Shown here: positions 23,780-33,327 of the stretch, piece after piece
Position numbering within the stretch: the stretch's first letter is position 1
How the letters are laid out: each line of letters opens with the position of its first letter
From: Clostridia bacterium
GTDB taxonomy: Bacteria > Bacillota > Clostridia > Christensenellales > Borkfalkiaceae
NCBI GenBank assembly: GCA_017507045.1
Contig: JAFWBP010000017.1
Span: 62,001-126,000, forward strand
DNA: 64,000 bases
Reading direction: 5' to 3'
Notes under the pieces: generated by a model
What the model saw: only the letters and a program-made list of their open reading frames with translations
Told to the model about the DNA's origin: nothing
Database searches by the model: none
Made by a program: the position numbers and the translations under genes

Positions 23780-25581
23780 ACGGCAGAGGAAACGAATTCA
23801 ACGATTTTATTCGTGTTCTCAAGGAAAAGAACGATATCGTAGATCTCATCGGCTCCTACGTAAAACTCGAGCGCCGAGGCTACAGCTATTGGGCGTGTTG
23901 CCCCTTTCACCACGAAAAAACACCTTCCTTTTCCATCAACGCCGCAGATAAATATTACCACTGCTTTGGTTGCGGCGTCTCGGGAGATGTGATCGGCTTT
24001 GTAAAAGCGTACGAGAATCTTGATTTCATGCAGGCGGTGCAGCTTCTTGCCGCTCGCGTTGGGCTGGAAGTGCCTGCCTACGATGATAAAGCCGCCGAGG
24101 AGGCAGCCGAGAAGAAAAAAAAGCGGGACAGGCTCTCTTCGCTCATGCGGGATACCGCGCGCTTTTATCTGCGCAATCTCTACTCCGGAAGGGCAGATGT
24201 GCATGTAAAATACCTCATTGACCGCGGCATTCAGCCCTCTACGATGAAGAAATTCGGCATCGGCGCTTCCCTTGATTTCAACGGGCTTCCTTCCCACCTG
24301 CTCGCACAGGGCTATACGCCCGAGGAGTGCGTGGAGAGCGGCGCCTGCGCAAGAACGGAGGAGGGGCGGCTCATCGATGCGGAGGGCGGCAGGCTCATCA
24401 TTCCCATCATCAATCACATGGATGAAGTCGTGGCGTTCGGCGGTAGGGTTATGAAGCCCACCGATCGGGCGAAATATAAAAATACCCGCGAAACGGCGCT
24501 CTTCAACAAGAGCAAAAACCTCTTCAACATCAACCTCGTAAAGAAGGAAAAGCGAGCGGGCGCTATCCCGTATATCATCATGGTAGAGGGGTATATGGAT
24601 GCCATTTCTCTCTATCAGGCAGGCTTTAGAAACGTTGTTGCAAGCATGGGCACTTCGCTCACAAAGGAGCAGGCGCGCCTCGCCAAGCGGTACACCGAAA
24701 ACGTTCTCATCAGCTACGACGGTGATTTCGCAGGGCAATCCGCCAATCTCCGCGGGCTGGATATTTTGAAGGATGAAGGGATCAAGGTGCGCGTTGTGCC
24801 GATGCCGGAAGGGCTCGATCCGGATGACGTGATTCGCCAAAAGGGCGCGGAAGGCTATCAAAAGTGCCTCGATGCGGCGATGCCGCTCATTGATTTCCGC
24901 ATTCTCTCCGTGCAAAGAAGGCACGATCTTTCCGATCCCTATCAGCGGCGCGATTTCGTGAAAGAAGCACTCGCCATCGTGCGAAGGGCTGAGAGCGCAA
25001 CGGAGCGCGAGGAGCTGCTTTCCCGCATCTCCAAGCTCTCGGGTGTGAGCGTTACGGCGCTCACACGCGATCTGGAAAAAGTTCCCACGCAAGGAGAGCG
25101 GCAGGTGCCGCAGGCCGCCGCAGTTCCCAAGCGGGAGGCGCGGAGCGGCGATGTGCGCGCGGCGCGGTTCGTGCTCGCCGCATGCTTGCTTTCCAAGCCG
25201 TACGCCGCCGATTGCGATCTGTCATCTTGCGAATTTTCCGATAAAGAGCACCGCATGATCGCATCGTATATTATGCAGGGCAGAAAGGAAGGGCGCCTTC
25301 GCCCGAGCGGGCTTTTCGATCTTATGGATGCAGATGGCGAGCTCTCCGAGGTATTAAACCTCGATTACGGCGATAATCTGGAGGGCCCGTCAGCAGAAAA
25401 ATATTTCCGTGATAGCCTCGCTCTGCTCGATATGCGCAAGCTGACGGCACAAATTGCCGCGGCACAAGAGCGCTACGAGAGCGCGGAAACGGTGGAAGAA
25501 AAGCGGGAAATTCTTCTCGCACTCAACGAATATACCAAGAAACTCAACATTCTGAAGAAACAAGGCGGAGGAACCGTATGA
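23776..25581 (+). CDS. dnaG: DNA primase
   Basis: 601-aa DnaG. N-terminal CHC2 zinc domain ([15 protein letters not shown], ~40; [11 protein letters not shown], ~60), catalytic core with TOPRIM ([13 protein letters not shown], ~270; SYDGDFAGQ) and a C-terminal helicase-binding region after ~430. Synthesises primers for the DnaB helicase encoded at 51849. ATG overlaps the dgt stop; 4-nt overlap with rpoD. Confidence 0.97.
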   Translation: MNGRGNEFNDFIRVLKEKNDIVDLIGSYVKLERRGYSYWACCPFHHEKTPSFSINAADKYYHCFGCGVSGDVIGFVKAYENLDFMQAVQLLAARVGLEVPAYDDKAAEEAAEKKKKRDRLSSLMRDTARFYLRNLYSGRADVHVKYLIDRGIQPSTMKKFGIGASLDFNGLPSHLLAQGYTPEECVESGACARTEEGRLIDAEGGRLIIPIINHMDEVVAFGGRVMKPTDRAKYKNTRETALFNKSKNLFNINLVKKEKRAGAIPYIIMVEGYMDAISLYQAGFRNVVASMGTSLTKEQARLAKRYTENVLISYDGDFAGQSANLRGLDILKDEGIKVRVVPMPEGLDPDDVIRQKGAEGYQKCLDAAMPLIDFRILSVQRRHDLSDPYQRRDFVKEALAIVRRAESATEREELLSRISKLSGVSVTALTRDLEKVPTQGERQVPQAAAVPKREARSGDVRAARFVLAACLLSKPYAADCDLSSCEFSDKEHRMIASYIMQGRKEGRLRPSGLFDLMDADGELSEVLNLDYGDNLEGPSAEKYFRDSLALLDMRKLTAQIAAAQERYESAETVEEKREILLALNEYTKKLNILKKQGGGTV

Positions 25582-26633
25582 ACGTAACCGAACAAAAACT
25601 TAGCGAGCTGATTGAATCGCTCGCCTCTGCGTACAAAATGAAGGGGAGCGTCTCCACCAACGCGCTTTGCGATGCGCTGGAAAAATACGATCTTTCTCCG
25701 CAGCAGATCGAGCAGGTCTATAAGGCATTGCCCGAGTTGGGCGTTTCCATCTACGATGAGGATGAGCGCGATAGGGAGCTCTTCGAGCAGGCGCTTTCCG
25801 ATATCGGGTTGGATGATCCCGTAAAAATGTACCTGAAGGATATCGGGCGTGTGCCCCTTCTTTCGGGCGATGATGAGATCGAGCTTGCCCGTAAGATGCA
25901 AGATGGCGATGAAGTGGCAAAGCGCCGCCTTTCGGAGGCCAATCTCAGGCTCGTCGTTTCCATTGCAAAGCGTTACGTGGGGCGCGGAATGCTCTTTTTG
26001 GATCTCATTCAAGAGGGCAACCTCGGGCTCATGAAGGCGGTGGAAAAATTCGATTACCAAAAGGGCTTCAAGTTCTCCACCTACGCTACCTGGTGGATCC
26101 GCCAATCAATCACGCGTGCAATTGCCGATCAGGCGCGCACCATTCGCATCCCCGTTCACATGGTGGAAACGATCAATAAGCTCACGCGCGTTTCCCGCAT
26201 GCTCTTGCAAGAAAACGGCAGAGAGCCGCTTCCCGAGGAGATCGCAGAGGCAATGGGCATCGACGTTGCCCGCGTTATGGAGATCCAGAAGATCTCGCAA
26301 GATCCCGTTTCGCTGGAAACACCCATCGGCGAAGAGGAGGATAGCCACCTCGGCGATTTCATCGAGGATGATAAAACGCAAACCCCCGGCGATTCCGTCA
26401 CCTTCATCATGCTCAAGGAACAGCTGCTCGGCGTTTTGGATACGCTCACGCCCCGGGAAGAGAAGGTGTTGCGGCTCAGATACGGCATTGACGATGGCAA
26501 GCCGAGAACGCTTGAAGAAGTAGGTAAAGAATTCAACGTTACCCGTGAGCGCATCCGCCAGATCGAGGCGAAGGCGCTCCGCAAGCTTCGCCATCCCTCG
26601 AGAAGCAAGAAATTGCGCGACTTTTTGAACTAA
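25578..26633 (+). CDS. rpoD: Primary sigma factor SigA (RpoD)
   Basis: 351 aa, typical for Firmicutes sigma A. Region 1.2 starts at [11 protein letters not shown] (~82); region 2 contains [20 protein letters not shown] (2.3/2.4, -10 recognition); region 3 [16 protein letters not shown]; region 4 with [20 protein letters not shown] (-35 recognition). A short N-terminal region 1.1 lacks the long acidic insert of proteobacteria. Third gene of dgt-dnaG-rpoD. Confidence 0.97.
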   Translation: MNVTEQKLSELIESLASAYKMKGSVSTNALCDALEKYDLSPQQIEQVYKALPELGVSIYDEDERDRELFEQALSDIGLDDPVKMYLKDIGRVPLLSGDDEIELARKMQDGDEVAKRRLSEANLRLVVSIAKRYVGRGMLFLDLIQEGNLGLMKAVEKFDYQKGFKFSTYATWWIRQSITRAIADQARTIRIPVHMVETINKLTRVSRMLLQENGREPLPEEIAEAMGIDVARVMEIQKISQDPVSLETPIGEEEDSHLGDFIEDDKTQTPGDSVTFIMLKEQLLGVLDTLTPREEKVLRLRYGIDDGKPRTLEEVGKEFNVTRERIRQIEAKALRKLRHPSRSKKLRDFLN

Positions 26634-27298
26634 TGACGCGGCGATTGGAAATCATCTGCTCCCATCTCTTTTCGTGCAACGTTTTTGCGGATATCGGCTG
26701 CGATCACGGTTACTGTACGCAGTTCATGTTTCGCAAGGCGCTTTGTAAGAAGGCGTATATTTCGGATATCAGCGCCGGAAGCCTGCAAAAGGCGGCGCAT
26801 CTTCTCGAAAAAGAGGTGAAAGAGGGGAGCTGTATTCCCATCGTTGCCAACGGACTCGAGGGGATTCCCGAGCCGTGCGATCTCGCTTTAATTGCAGGGA
26901 TGGGGGGAGAGGAGATCATCTCCATTCTCGAAAAGTTTCCGCTTCCTGAAGCCTTTGTGTTGCAGCCCATGAAAAACAGCGAAAAGGTGCGAAGCTTTCT
27001 CATCGGGCGCGGCGCTTCAATTGATAGGGATTATACCTTTGAGGATGGCGGTAAGTTCTACGATCTCATCGTAGGGCGTGCCGTGGGAGGAGATGAATAC
27101 GATGCATTCGAATTGCGTTACGGCAGGGATAACCTCAAATCTCCCACGCAGGCGTTTTTGAATAAACTGCGCCACGATCAAAAGAATTACCGCACGGCGC
27201 TCTCTGCTCCCAATTTAAGCGGAGCGCGGCGCGAAGATGTATTGAAAAAGTTATACGAATCGGAGGTCATCACGGATGCAATTGAAAACGATCTATGA
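26633..27298 (+). CDS. trmK: tRNA (adenine(22)-N1)-methyltransferase TrmK
   Basis: 221 aa. SAM-binding motif FADIGCDHGYCTQ (~18-30), then LIAGMGGEEIISIL and FVLQPMKNSEKVRSFL, the TrmK family patterns. It methylates A22 in tRNA. ATG overlaps the rpoD stop by one base; trmK directly after rpoD and before nif3 is the classical Firmicutes order. Family length about 230. Confidence 0.92.
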   Translation: MTRRLEIICSHLFSCNVFADIGCDHGYCTQFMFRKALCKKAYISDISAGSLQKAAHLLEKEVKEGSCIPIVANGLEGIPEPCDLALIAGMGGEEIISILEKFPLPEAFVLQPMKNSEKVRSFLIGRGASIDRDYTFEDGGKFYDLIVGRAVGGDEYDAFELRYGRDNLKSPTQAFLNKLRHDQKNYRTALSAPNLSGARREDVLKKLYESEVITDAIENDL

Positions 27299-28049
27299 AA
27301 TTCTCGATGAGCTCGCACCCTTTGTTCTTTCGCAAAAATATTGCGAGGAGTTCGATCACCGTGATAATAGCGGCGTCATGCTTGATTGCGGCGGTGAAAT
27401 CGAAAAGATCCTCTTTTCACTCGATCTTTCCGAGCAGGCGATCGAGGAAGCAAAAAAGCAAGGGGCGAACTGCATCGTTACCCATCACCCCGCCATTTGG
27501 AGCGGCATGATGCGCATCACCGAAGAGGAGAACCGCGAAATTTTCGCCTGTGTCAGAGAGAAAATTTCCGTGATCTCCGCCCATTTGAACTTCGACGCGG
27601 CAGTAGATGGCATCGATGAATGGATGATGCGCGGGCTGGGCGGCGAAGAGGCACTCGCATATTTAGAGGCGGTGGAAGGTGGCGCTTACGGCCGCGTATT
27701 CAACGTGAAAGAGCGCGCGATGGATGTGTTTACGGAAAGAACGAAACGCACCTTCGGCACGCGGCGCGCGGTTGCGTACGGCAACGCACCCGTAAAGCGC
27801 GTTGCCTGCTTCTGCGGCAGCGGTTTCGATGAAGAGGCAATCGCTTTTGCGCGCAATAGCGGTGCGGATACGATCGTCTCTTCCGATGGCAAGCATCATC
27901 TCATTAAAGAGGCAGTGGAAGCAGGGCTCAACGTGCTTCTTCTCACGCACTACGCCGCCGAGAATTACGGCTTTATGCGCGTTGCCGAAGCGGTAAGCAA
28001 AAAGGTGGAGATCCCCGTCGTCACGTTTACAGACGAACGGTTCTTATAA
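27276..28049 (+). CDS. Nif3-like dinuclear metal protein (GTP cyclohydrolase 1 type 2 family)
   Basis: 257 aa. NIF3/YqfO family: VMLDCGGEIEKILFSLDLS, IVTHHPAIWSG (metal-binding His pair, ~66), SAHLNFDAAVDGI and LTHYAAENYG (late His/Glu ligands). The function of the family is unsettled. The central PII-like insert of YqfO is absent, giving the short form. GGAGG 10 nt before the ATG; overlaps trmK by 23 nt. Confidence 0.9.
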   Translation: MQLKTIYEILDELAPFVLSQKYCEEFDHRDNSGVMLDCGGEIEKILFSLDLSEQAIEEAKKQGANCIVTHHPAIWSGMMRITEEENREIFACVREKISVISAHLNFDAAVDGIDEWMMRGLGGEEALAYLEAVEGGAYGRVFNVKERAMDVFTERTKRTFGTRRAVAYGNAPVKRVACFCGSGFDEEAIAFARNSGADTIVSSDGKHHLIKEAVEAGLNVLLLTHYAAENYGFMRVAEAVSKKVEIPVVTFTDERFL

Positions 28050-28132
28050 TCGCTGTTATGATGCGTTGGCATCATACTGAAAGGCGCAATCGAAGAAATA
28101 GTTGAAAACGTATTAAGGAAGGTAATATTATT

Positions 28133-28831
28133 ATGCCCGTTTCAAAGGAATTGTTGGATTATCAGAAGGCGGATGGAGAGCTCCGCAAGATCGAGATGGA
28201 GCTCGCCGCCAGCGAGGAACGCAAGAAATACGTGCAGGCAAAAAAATTCATGGAGGTTGCCCGCGAGAAGCTGGAAACGCAGGATAAACGCGCCGTGGAG
28301 CTTCGCAATATGCGCGATGAGCTCGCCGCCCGCGTAGCGGAAATGACGAAAACGATCGCCGAATACGCCGAGCTGGACGAAATGCTCGAGGGCGGCGGCG
28401 ATCTCGCATTCTACAAAAAGAACGCACAGGCACTTCTTGAAAAACTGCGCAGCGTAAAATCGGAGCTCAATAAGCTGATCGCAGAAGTGAACGCCGCCGC
28501 GGAGGAATACAAGAAATTCAAAGAGCAGACGATCGCCATGCAAAAACAGTATAAAGAGTACAACGAAAAGTTTAAGGCGATCCGCTCGTCACGCGCGGAG
28601 GAGGTTAAGGCGATCAACGGCAAAATGGCGGCGCTTTCCAAAAAGATCGCTCCCAACATCCTTGAGGTGTACGATATGAAGCGGAAGGAGAAGATCTTCC
28701 CCATCATTGTGCCGCTCAACGGTGAATTTTGCGTTTGCGGAAGAGATTTCCCGCTCGCACAACAGGGCACGCTTGCCGGCGGTAACATGGTAGAATGTGA
28801 GAATTGCCGCAGGCTCGTATATAAAATTTAA
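28133..28831 (+). CDS. Coiled-coil protein with C-terminal zinc ribbon
   Basis: 232 aa. About 180 residues of charged heptad-like helix (coiled coil) precede a C4 zinc ribbon: FCVCGRDFPLA (~198) and VECENCRRLVYKI at the end. Members of this family (CT398/zf-RING_7 type) occur next to nif3 in many bacteria; they are thought to be scaffold or nucleic-acid-associated proteins, role not settled. SD AAGGAAGG at 28113-28120. An 8-bp hairpin (28057-28076) lies between it and nif3. Confidence 0.85.
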   Translation: MPVSKELLDYQKADGELRKIEMELAASEERKKYVQAKKFMEVAREKLETQDKRAVELRNMRDELAARVAEMTKTIAEYAELDEMLEGGGDLAFYKKNAQALLEKLRSVKSELNKLIAEVNAAAEEYKKFKEQTIAMQKQYKEYNEKFKAIRSSRAEEVKAINGKMAALSKKIAPNILEVYDMKRKEKIFPIIVPLNGEFCVCGRDFPLAQQGTLAGGNMVECENCRRLVYKI

Positions 28832-28887
28832 CGCATTTACGTGCGATAGCCGCACATGTGCGCCGGAGAATCGCATACGATGGCTGT

Positions 28888-29880
28888 ATGCAATCTCTGC
28901 TTGCCGTGATCGATTTAAACCGCATCCGCCAAAACGCCGGCATTCTCTCCCGCATCGCAGCGCGGCCGCTCATCGCCGTCGTCAAAGATGATGCCTACGG
29001 GCACGGCGCGGAAAGAGTTGCCCTTGCACTCGAGGGGGAAGTTGCCGCCTTTGCCGTGGCAACGGTAGAGGAAGGCGCTGCGCTTCGCACGGCAGGGATT
29101 CAAAAGGAAATCCTTGTTCTCACGCCTCCTCTTAGCCAAGAGGAGGCGTTGCGGATAAGCGCTTACCGCCTCACGGCAACGCTGAGCGGCACGCGCTCGC
29201 TTAAATTTGCAAAAGGGCAGAAGGGGTTCAAGGCGCATATCGCCGTCAACACCGGAATGAACCGCTACGGTGTGCGCCTCGATCGGGTGAAATCGCTCTG
29301 CCGCGGCGCGCTTTCGGCTGGAATTGAGATCACGGGCGTCTATTCGCATTTCTACGATCCTGCCGAAGTATCGGCAAGAGGCGAACAAATTCGCCGTTTT
29401 CTCGCCGCTTCAGTAGTCGTTCAAAAGTATTTTCCAAGCGCCTTGAGGCATCTTTCCGCAACGGGCGGCGTGCTTGCAGGAACGTATTTCGATGCGGTAC
29501 GCGTCGGCATTTCCCTCTACGGGTATCTGCCCGAGGGATTTTCAAATATCGGCGTAAAACCTGCCTTGAAGATATACGCAACCGTCGTTGAAACGAGAAC
29601 TGCGCTCGGAAGCGGCGTTGGATATCAGAGGGCGGAGAAAAATTATAAAAAATTGCACACGCTTCGCCTCGGCTACGGCGATGGTTTCTTTCGCGAGAGC
29701 GGCCCGTGCATCGGAAAGCTTTGCATGGATGCCTGCATCGCGGAAGGAGCGGCGCGGCCCGGCACGAGAAAGCTCGTGCTTGCCGATGCGGCGGCGTATG
29801 CAAAGCAGCACGGCACCACGGCGTACGAGGTGCTCGTGAACGTAACGAAAAGGGCGGTGAGGGAATATCGCAACGGATAA
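28888..29880 (+). CDS. alr: Alanine racemase
   Basis: 330 aa, rather short for the family (~370). PLP lysine motif is AVVKDDAYGHG (~28-38); AHIAVNTGMNRYG (~112), RVGISLYGYLP and the C-terminal GYGDGFFRE and GKLCMDACI support PLP-dependent interconversion of L- and D-alanine for cell wall. The start is uncertain: ATG 28888 gives the family-like N-terminus (LLAVIDLNRIRQN), while an in-frame GTG at 28858 would add 10 residues; neither has a good ribosome site. Its end overlaps the next gene by 14 nt. Confidence 0.9.
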   Translation: MQSLLAVIDLNRIRQNAGILSRIAARPLIAVVKDDAYGHGAERVALALEGEVAAFAVATVEEGAALRTAGIQKEILVLTPPLSQEEALRISAYRLTATLSGTRSLKFAKGQKGFKAHIAVNTGMNRYGVRLDRVKSLCRGALSAGIEITGVYSHFYDPAEVSARGEQIRRFLAASVVVQKYFPSALRHLSATGGVLAGTYFDAVRVGISLYGYLPEGFSNIGVKPALKIYATVVETRTALGSGVGYQRAEKNYKKLHTLRLGYGDGFFRESGPCIGKLCMDACIAEGAARPGTRKLVLADAAAYAKQHGTTAYEVLVNVTKRAVREYRNG

Positions 29881-30394
29881 AGCGGCGTTACGGCGCCTAT
29901 TCAAGGAGAGGCGGAAGCTTTTAAAATCGCAGGAGCGCGATGAAGAGATCGCCCGCGCCTTCCTCGCCTCGAAGTACGCCAAGGCGGAGAGCTTTTTTAT
30001 CTACGTTTCCATCGGCACGGAAGCGGCTACGGAGGCGATCATATCCGCGCTGTGCAAACAGGGAAAAACCGTGTGCGTTCCGCGCATCGTAGGAGATACT
30101 ATGGTGGCGGCGCCGTACGCTGCACTCGTAAAGGGGGAATACGGAATTCCGGCACCCGAAAACGGAGAGGATACGCCTTGCGCGGTAACGCTCGCGCCGC
30201 TACTCGCATTTGATAGGGCAGGTTACCGCCTCGGCTATGGAAAAGGGTATTATGATAAGTACTTTGTCACGCATAGTACTGTGCAAATAGGGCTGGCATA
30301 TGCAGGACAAGCTGAAAATTTCCTTCCGCACGATGGGCACGACGTAAAGTTGGAAGCCGTCGTAACGGAAGAAGGTGTGATTATTTTTTCGTGA
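29867..30394 (+). CDS. 5-formyltetrahydrofolate cyclo-ligase, non-canonical start
   Basis: About 175 aa. N-terminal KAALRRLFKERRKLLKSQ, middle AFLASKYAKAESFFIYVSIG, and the signature RLGYGKGYYDKYF (~128) with THSTVQIGLAYAGQ identify the MTHFS/YgfA family (5-formyl-THF to 5,10-methenyl-THF). The frame has a stop at 29858-29860 and no ATG, GTG or TTG before residue ~69; the only ATG (30071) falls inside the domain. The likely start is ATC at 29867, 6 nt after GGTGA, as known for rare AUU/AUC starts elsewhere, or translation couples from alr. Overlaps alr. Confidence 0.75.
   Translation: MATDKAALRRLFKERRKLLKSQERDEEIARAFLASKYAKAESFFIYVSIGTEAATEAIISALCKQGKTVCVPRIVGDTMVAAPYAALVKGEYGIPAPENGEDTPCAVTLAPLLAFDRAGYRLGYGKGYYDKYFVTHSTVQIGLAYAGQAENFLPHDGHDVKLEAVVTEEGVIIFS
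30258..30280 (+). repeat. 23-bp near-palindrome, copy 3 (inside the cyclo-ligase gene)
   Basis: AGTACTTT, centre GTCACGC, ATAGTACT. It falls in coding sequence for DKYFVTHSTV; the protein has the normal family length there, so it need not be an insertion and may be chance similarity. Confidence 0.4.
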
Positions 30395-30446
30395 AGCGCC
30401 CGTTTTGCACGGTTAGCTTTTGGCAACGAACGAAAAAGGAAAGGTT

Positions 30447-30980
30447 ATGAGAATCATTGCGGGAAAACACCGCGGGCGCGTGCTCGCCGAATTTCGCGGG
30501 CAGGAAATTCGCCCTACGGCTGATCGGGTAAAGGAATCCCTCTTTCAAATACTATCGCCAAGGCTCATCGGGGCGCGCGTTCTCGATCTTTTTTGCGGAA
30601 GCGGCGCACTCGGCATTGAAGCGCTCTCAAGGGGCGCAAGGAGCGTAGTTTTCAACGATCTTTCCCGTGAAAGCCTTGCCGTCTGCAAAAAAAATCTTGC
30701 GGCGGTTAAGGAGGAGGGGGAGCTGAGCGCCCTCGATTTCCGCGCCTGCCTCATGCGTGTTTCCGGCAAGTTCGATCTCATCTTCTCCGATCCGCCCTAT
30801 AAGGGGAAATATACGGCGGAGATCCTCGAGATCATCGCATCGCGCAACCTACTCGCCGAGGGCGGGCTCGTAATTGCGGAGAGTGAAGAAAAAGAGCAGG
30901 CGCCCGAAGGCTGGGAAATTGCAGATTTCCGCAGCTACGGCAGAACGAAGATCACGATGCTCAAAAGGAGTGCTCCATGA
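30447..30980 (+). CDS. rsmD: 16S rRNA (guanine(966)-N2)-methyltransferase RsmD
   Basis: 177 aa. RNA methylase motifs: RIIAGKHRGR start, RPTADRVKESLF, VLDLFCGSGALGIEALSRGA (SAM site, ~48) and FSDPPYKGKY (NPPY-like catalytic motif, ~112). The ATG at 30447 has an AAAGG site directly upstream; an in-frame TTG at 30420 adds a non-conserved tail. The stop overlaps coaD, a near-universal Firmicutes pair. Confidence 0.93.
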   Translation: MRIIAGKHRGRVLAEFRGQEIRPTADRVKESLFQILSPRLIGARVLDLFCGSGALGIEALSRGARSVVFNDLSRESLAVCKKNLAAVKEEGELSALDFRACLMRVSGKFDLIFSDPPYKGKYTAEILEIIASRNLLAEGGLVIAESEEKEQAPEGWEIADFRSYGRTKITMLKRSAP

Positions 30981-31459
30981 AAAAATGCGTCTTTGCCGGA
31001 ACCTTCGATCCCTTCACCGTTGGGCACGAGGATACCGTTTCGAAATGTTTGAAGCTTTTCGATGAAGTGATCGTAGCCGTTGCCGTGAATAAGAGCAAGG
31101 CGTGCATGTTCACGCCTGAAGAGCGGCTGGAAATGGTGAAGTCCGTCTATCAAAAAGAGCCGCGCGTGCGCGTTCTCATTTGGGAGGGCGTGATCGCCGA
31201 TCTTCTTGAAGCGGAAGATGCACCGTTCTATGTGCGAGGGATTCGAAATAGCGTGGATTTTGCCTACGAAACTTCTGATTTTTACGCCAGCCGCAAGCTT
31301 AGCAGCGCGTTTATTCCCGTATATCTGCCTGCTGAGCAAGAGCTGCTTCACGTGAGCTCTACAATCGTGAAAAACTCTATTGCGTTCGGAAAACCTTATC
31401 GGGAATACCTGCCGAGCGCCGTTTACAAATACATTGAAAAACGAGGGAAACATGTTTGA
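30977..31459 (+). CDS. coaD: Phosphopantetheine adenylyltransferase
   Basis: 160-aa CoaD, penultimate step of CoA synthesis. Nucleotidyltransferase motif AGTFDPFTVGHED (TxGH, ~8-20), RGIRNSVDFAYE (~89; family RG-L-R..DFxYE) and VSSTIVK near the C-terminus (family ISSS/xVRE). ATG overlaps the rsmD stop; 8-nt overlap with the DAHP synthase gene. Confidence 0.95.
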   Translation: MKKCVFAGTFDPFTVGHEDTVSKCLKLFDEVIVAVAVNKSKACMFTPEERLEMVKSVYQKEPRVRVLIWEGVIADLLEAEDAPFYVRGIRNSVDFAYETSDFYASRKLSSAFIPVYLPAEQELLHVSSTIVKNSIAFGKPYREYLPSAVYKYIEKRGKHV

Positions 31460-32480
31460 AAAACAGATCAAAATTCCATCTCCGGAAGAAATCATAAACG
31501 AGCGTCCTATTCCTGAATCGCTCGCAAAGATCAAGCGTGAGCGAGATAAGCTCGCAATCGACGTAATCACGGGCAAATCCGATAAGTTTTTGGTCATTAT
31601 CGGGCCGTGTTCCGCGCACGAGCCGGCGCCCGTGCTCGAATACGTGCGCCGTCTTGGTAAACTCAACGAAAAGGTGCAGGATAAGCTCGTTCTCATTCCC
31701 AGAATTTACACTGCCAAGCCGCGCAGCCGCGGCGTTGGCTATATGGGAATGTTCTCCCAACCCGATCCGAAACACAAAGAGGATACGTTGCGCGGCATTC
31801 GCACCATTCGCGCCATGCTGCTCGGTGCAATTGAAGAATCGGGCCTTTCCGCGGCAGACGAGATGCTCTATCCCGAGAACTATGCCTACGTGGAAGATCT
31901 CCTTACCTACGTTACGATCGGTGCGCGCTCGAGCGAAAATCAGCTCCACCGCTTGGTTGCGAGCGGCATTGAGCTTCCCGTTGGCATTAAAAACCCGATG
32001 AGCGGAAGCCTCCCCGTGTTGCTCAATTCCGTTTACGCCGCACAGAACGCGCAAGTTTTCAAATATCATAATTGGCAGGTGCGCACGGGCGGAAATCCCT
32101 TTGCACATGCCGTGCTGCGCGGCCGGGTGGATAACTACGGCAACGATATTCCCAACTACCATTACGAAACGGTGATGCAGATCTTCAAGGGCTACCAAAA
32201 ATCGGAAGGGGAGCTTCAGAACCCTGCCATCATTATTGATGCGAGCCACTCTAATTCGGGCAAGCGCCATAGGCAGCAGCTTCGCATCGTAGAAGAGGTG
32301 CTTCAAAACCGTAATCGCGATGCGGATTTCGCGAAGATCGTGAAGGGCGTTATGGTTGAAAGCTTCCTCGTAGAGGGTTCGCAAGAGCACGATATCGTAT
32401 TCGGGAAATCGATCACCGATCCCTGCATCGGCTGGGAGGATACCGAGCGCCTCATTCTTGAAATTGCGGAGAAGGTGTGA
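31452..32480 (+). CDS. 3-deoxy-7-phosphoheptulonate synthase, class I (AroF/G/H type)
   Basis: 342 aa. DAHP synthase of the AroAI-alpha group: IIGPCSAHEP (~53), LVLIPRIYTAKPRSRGVGYMG, GARSSENQLHR, LPVGIKNPMSGSL and IIDASHSNSGKRHRQQ. It condenses PEP and erythrose 4-phosphate, feeding the aro operon at 18-22 kb. Start ATG 31452 gives the family N-terminus; the in-frame ATG at 31380 is inside coaD. Which aromatic amino acid inhibits it cannot be read from sequence. Confidence 0.94.
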   Translation: MFEKQIKIPSPEEIINERPIPESLAKIKRERDKLAIDVITGKSDKFLVIIGPCSAHEPAPVLEYVRRLGKLNEKVQDKLVLIPRIYTAKPRSRGVGYMGMFSQPDPKHKEDTLRGIRTIRAMLLGAIEESGLSAADEMLYPENYAYVEDLLTYVTIGARSSENQLHRLVASGIELPVGIKNPMSGSLPVLLNSVYAAQNAQVFKYHNWQVRTGGNPFAHAVLRGRVDNYGNDIPNYHYETVMQIFKGYQKSEGELQNPAIIIDASHSNSGKRHRQQLRIVEEVLQNRNRDADFAKIVKGVMVESFLVEGSQEHDIVFGKSITDPCIGWEDTERLILEIAEKV

Positions 32481-32481
32481 T

Positions 32482-33327
32482 ATGGCGGAAAGTAATTTCA
32501 CGGCAAGTGACTTAAAAGAGGGCGGCGCCGCACCGGGGCGCGTGAGCTGCTTGGGCCCGGAAGGAAGTTTTTCCCAGCAGGCGGCAATAAAACTGTGCAA
32601 AGGCTGCGAAGTCCTTCTTTGCCACAGCTTTCCCGAAGTCATTCAAAAGCTTTTGAAGGGTGAAGTAAACTGCGCCGTTATCCCCGTGGAAAATTCCCTC
32701 AACGGCGGCGTATTGGAATGCTTGGATCTGCTTGAGGAAAAGGATATCTTCGGCGTGCAGGAGTTTCCGCTCTCCGTGGATCACCGCCTTGCAACGTTGC
32801 ACGGCACGCGCGCGGAAGATATTCGCTATATCTATTCACACGAGCAGGCAATCGGACAATGCGCGAATTACTTGCTCAAAAATTTCCCTACCGCGGAGTA
32901 CGTTCACACCAGCGCTACGGCGGAGAGCCTCGAAAGGCTCGATGCGCATTCGGCAGGAATCGTGGGCGCGCACGTCGCACGAGAGGGGATTGTGCTCTCG
33001 CCGGAAAATATTGCAGATAACAAGAGTAATTTCACACGCTTCATGCTCGTGGAAAGGCGTGGTGCGCTTCCCCAAACGAGCGCAATGGTGTTTTTTTCCG
33101 CCGTATGTGCAGATCGCCCGGGTTCTCTTTTGGGGCTTTTGAAGATCTTCCTTCGCCACGGCGTTAATCTCACCCGTATCGAATCGCGCCCCGTGAAGGA
33201 AGAGTTCGGGCAGTATCGCTTCTTTATTGAGTTCGCCGGCGATATTGCAACCGATTGGGTAAAAAAAGCGCTCGCTGAAGCGGAAGCGTATTGCACGCAC
33301 TTCAAGCTGCTCGGTGCGTATAATTAA
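32482..33327 (+). CDS. pheA: Prephenate dehydratase
   Basis: 281 aa. Catalytic domain: VSCLGPEGSFSQQAA, VIPVENSLNGGVLECLDLL, then SATAESLERL and NFTRFMLVERR (TRF motif). ACT regulatory domain (~205-281): RPGSLLGLLKIF, NLTRIESRPVKEEFGQYRFF (ESRP, phenylalanine-binding motif). It makes phenylpyruvate; no chorismate mutase domain is fused. ATG at 32482 directly follows the DAHP synthase stop, so both are co-transcribed. Confidence 0.95.
   Translation: MAESNFTASDLKEGGAAPGRVSCLGPEGSFSQQAAIKLCKGCEVLLCHSFPEVIQKLLKGEVNCAVIPVENSLNGGVLECLDLLEEKDIFGVQEFPLSVDHRLATLHGTRAEDIRYIYSHEQAIGQCANYLLKNFPTAEYVHTSATAESLERLDAHSAGIVGAHVAREGIVLSPENIADNKSNFTRFMLVERRGALPQTSAMVFFSAVCADRPGSLLGLLKIFLRHGVNLTRIESRPVKEEFGQYRFFIEFAGDIATDWVKKALAEAEAYCTHFKLLGAYN

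Noticed and set aside
30258..30280. Insertion of a mobile element inside the cyclo-ligase gene
   Set aside because: The protein has normal family length and motif spacing across the site, so the sequence similarity may be coincidental; kept only as a low-confidence repeat copy.
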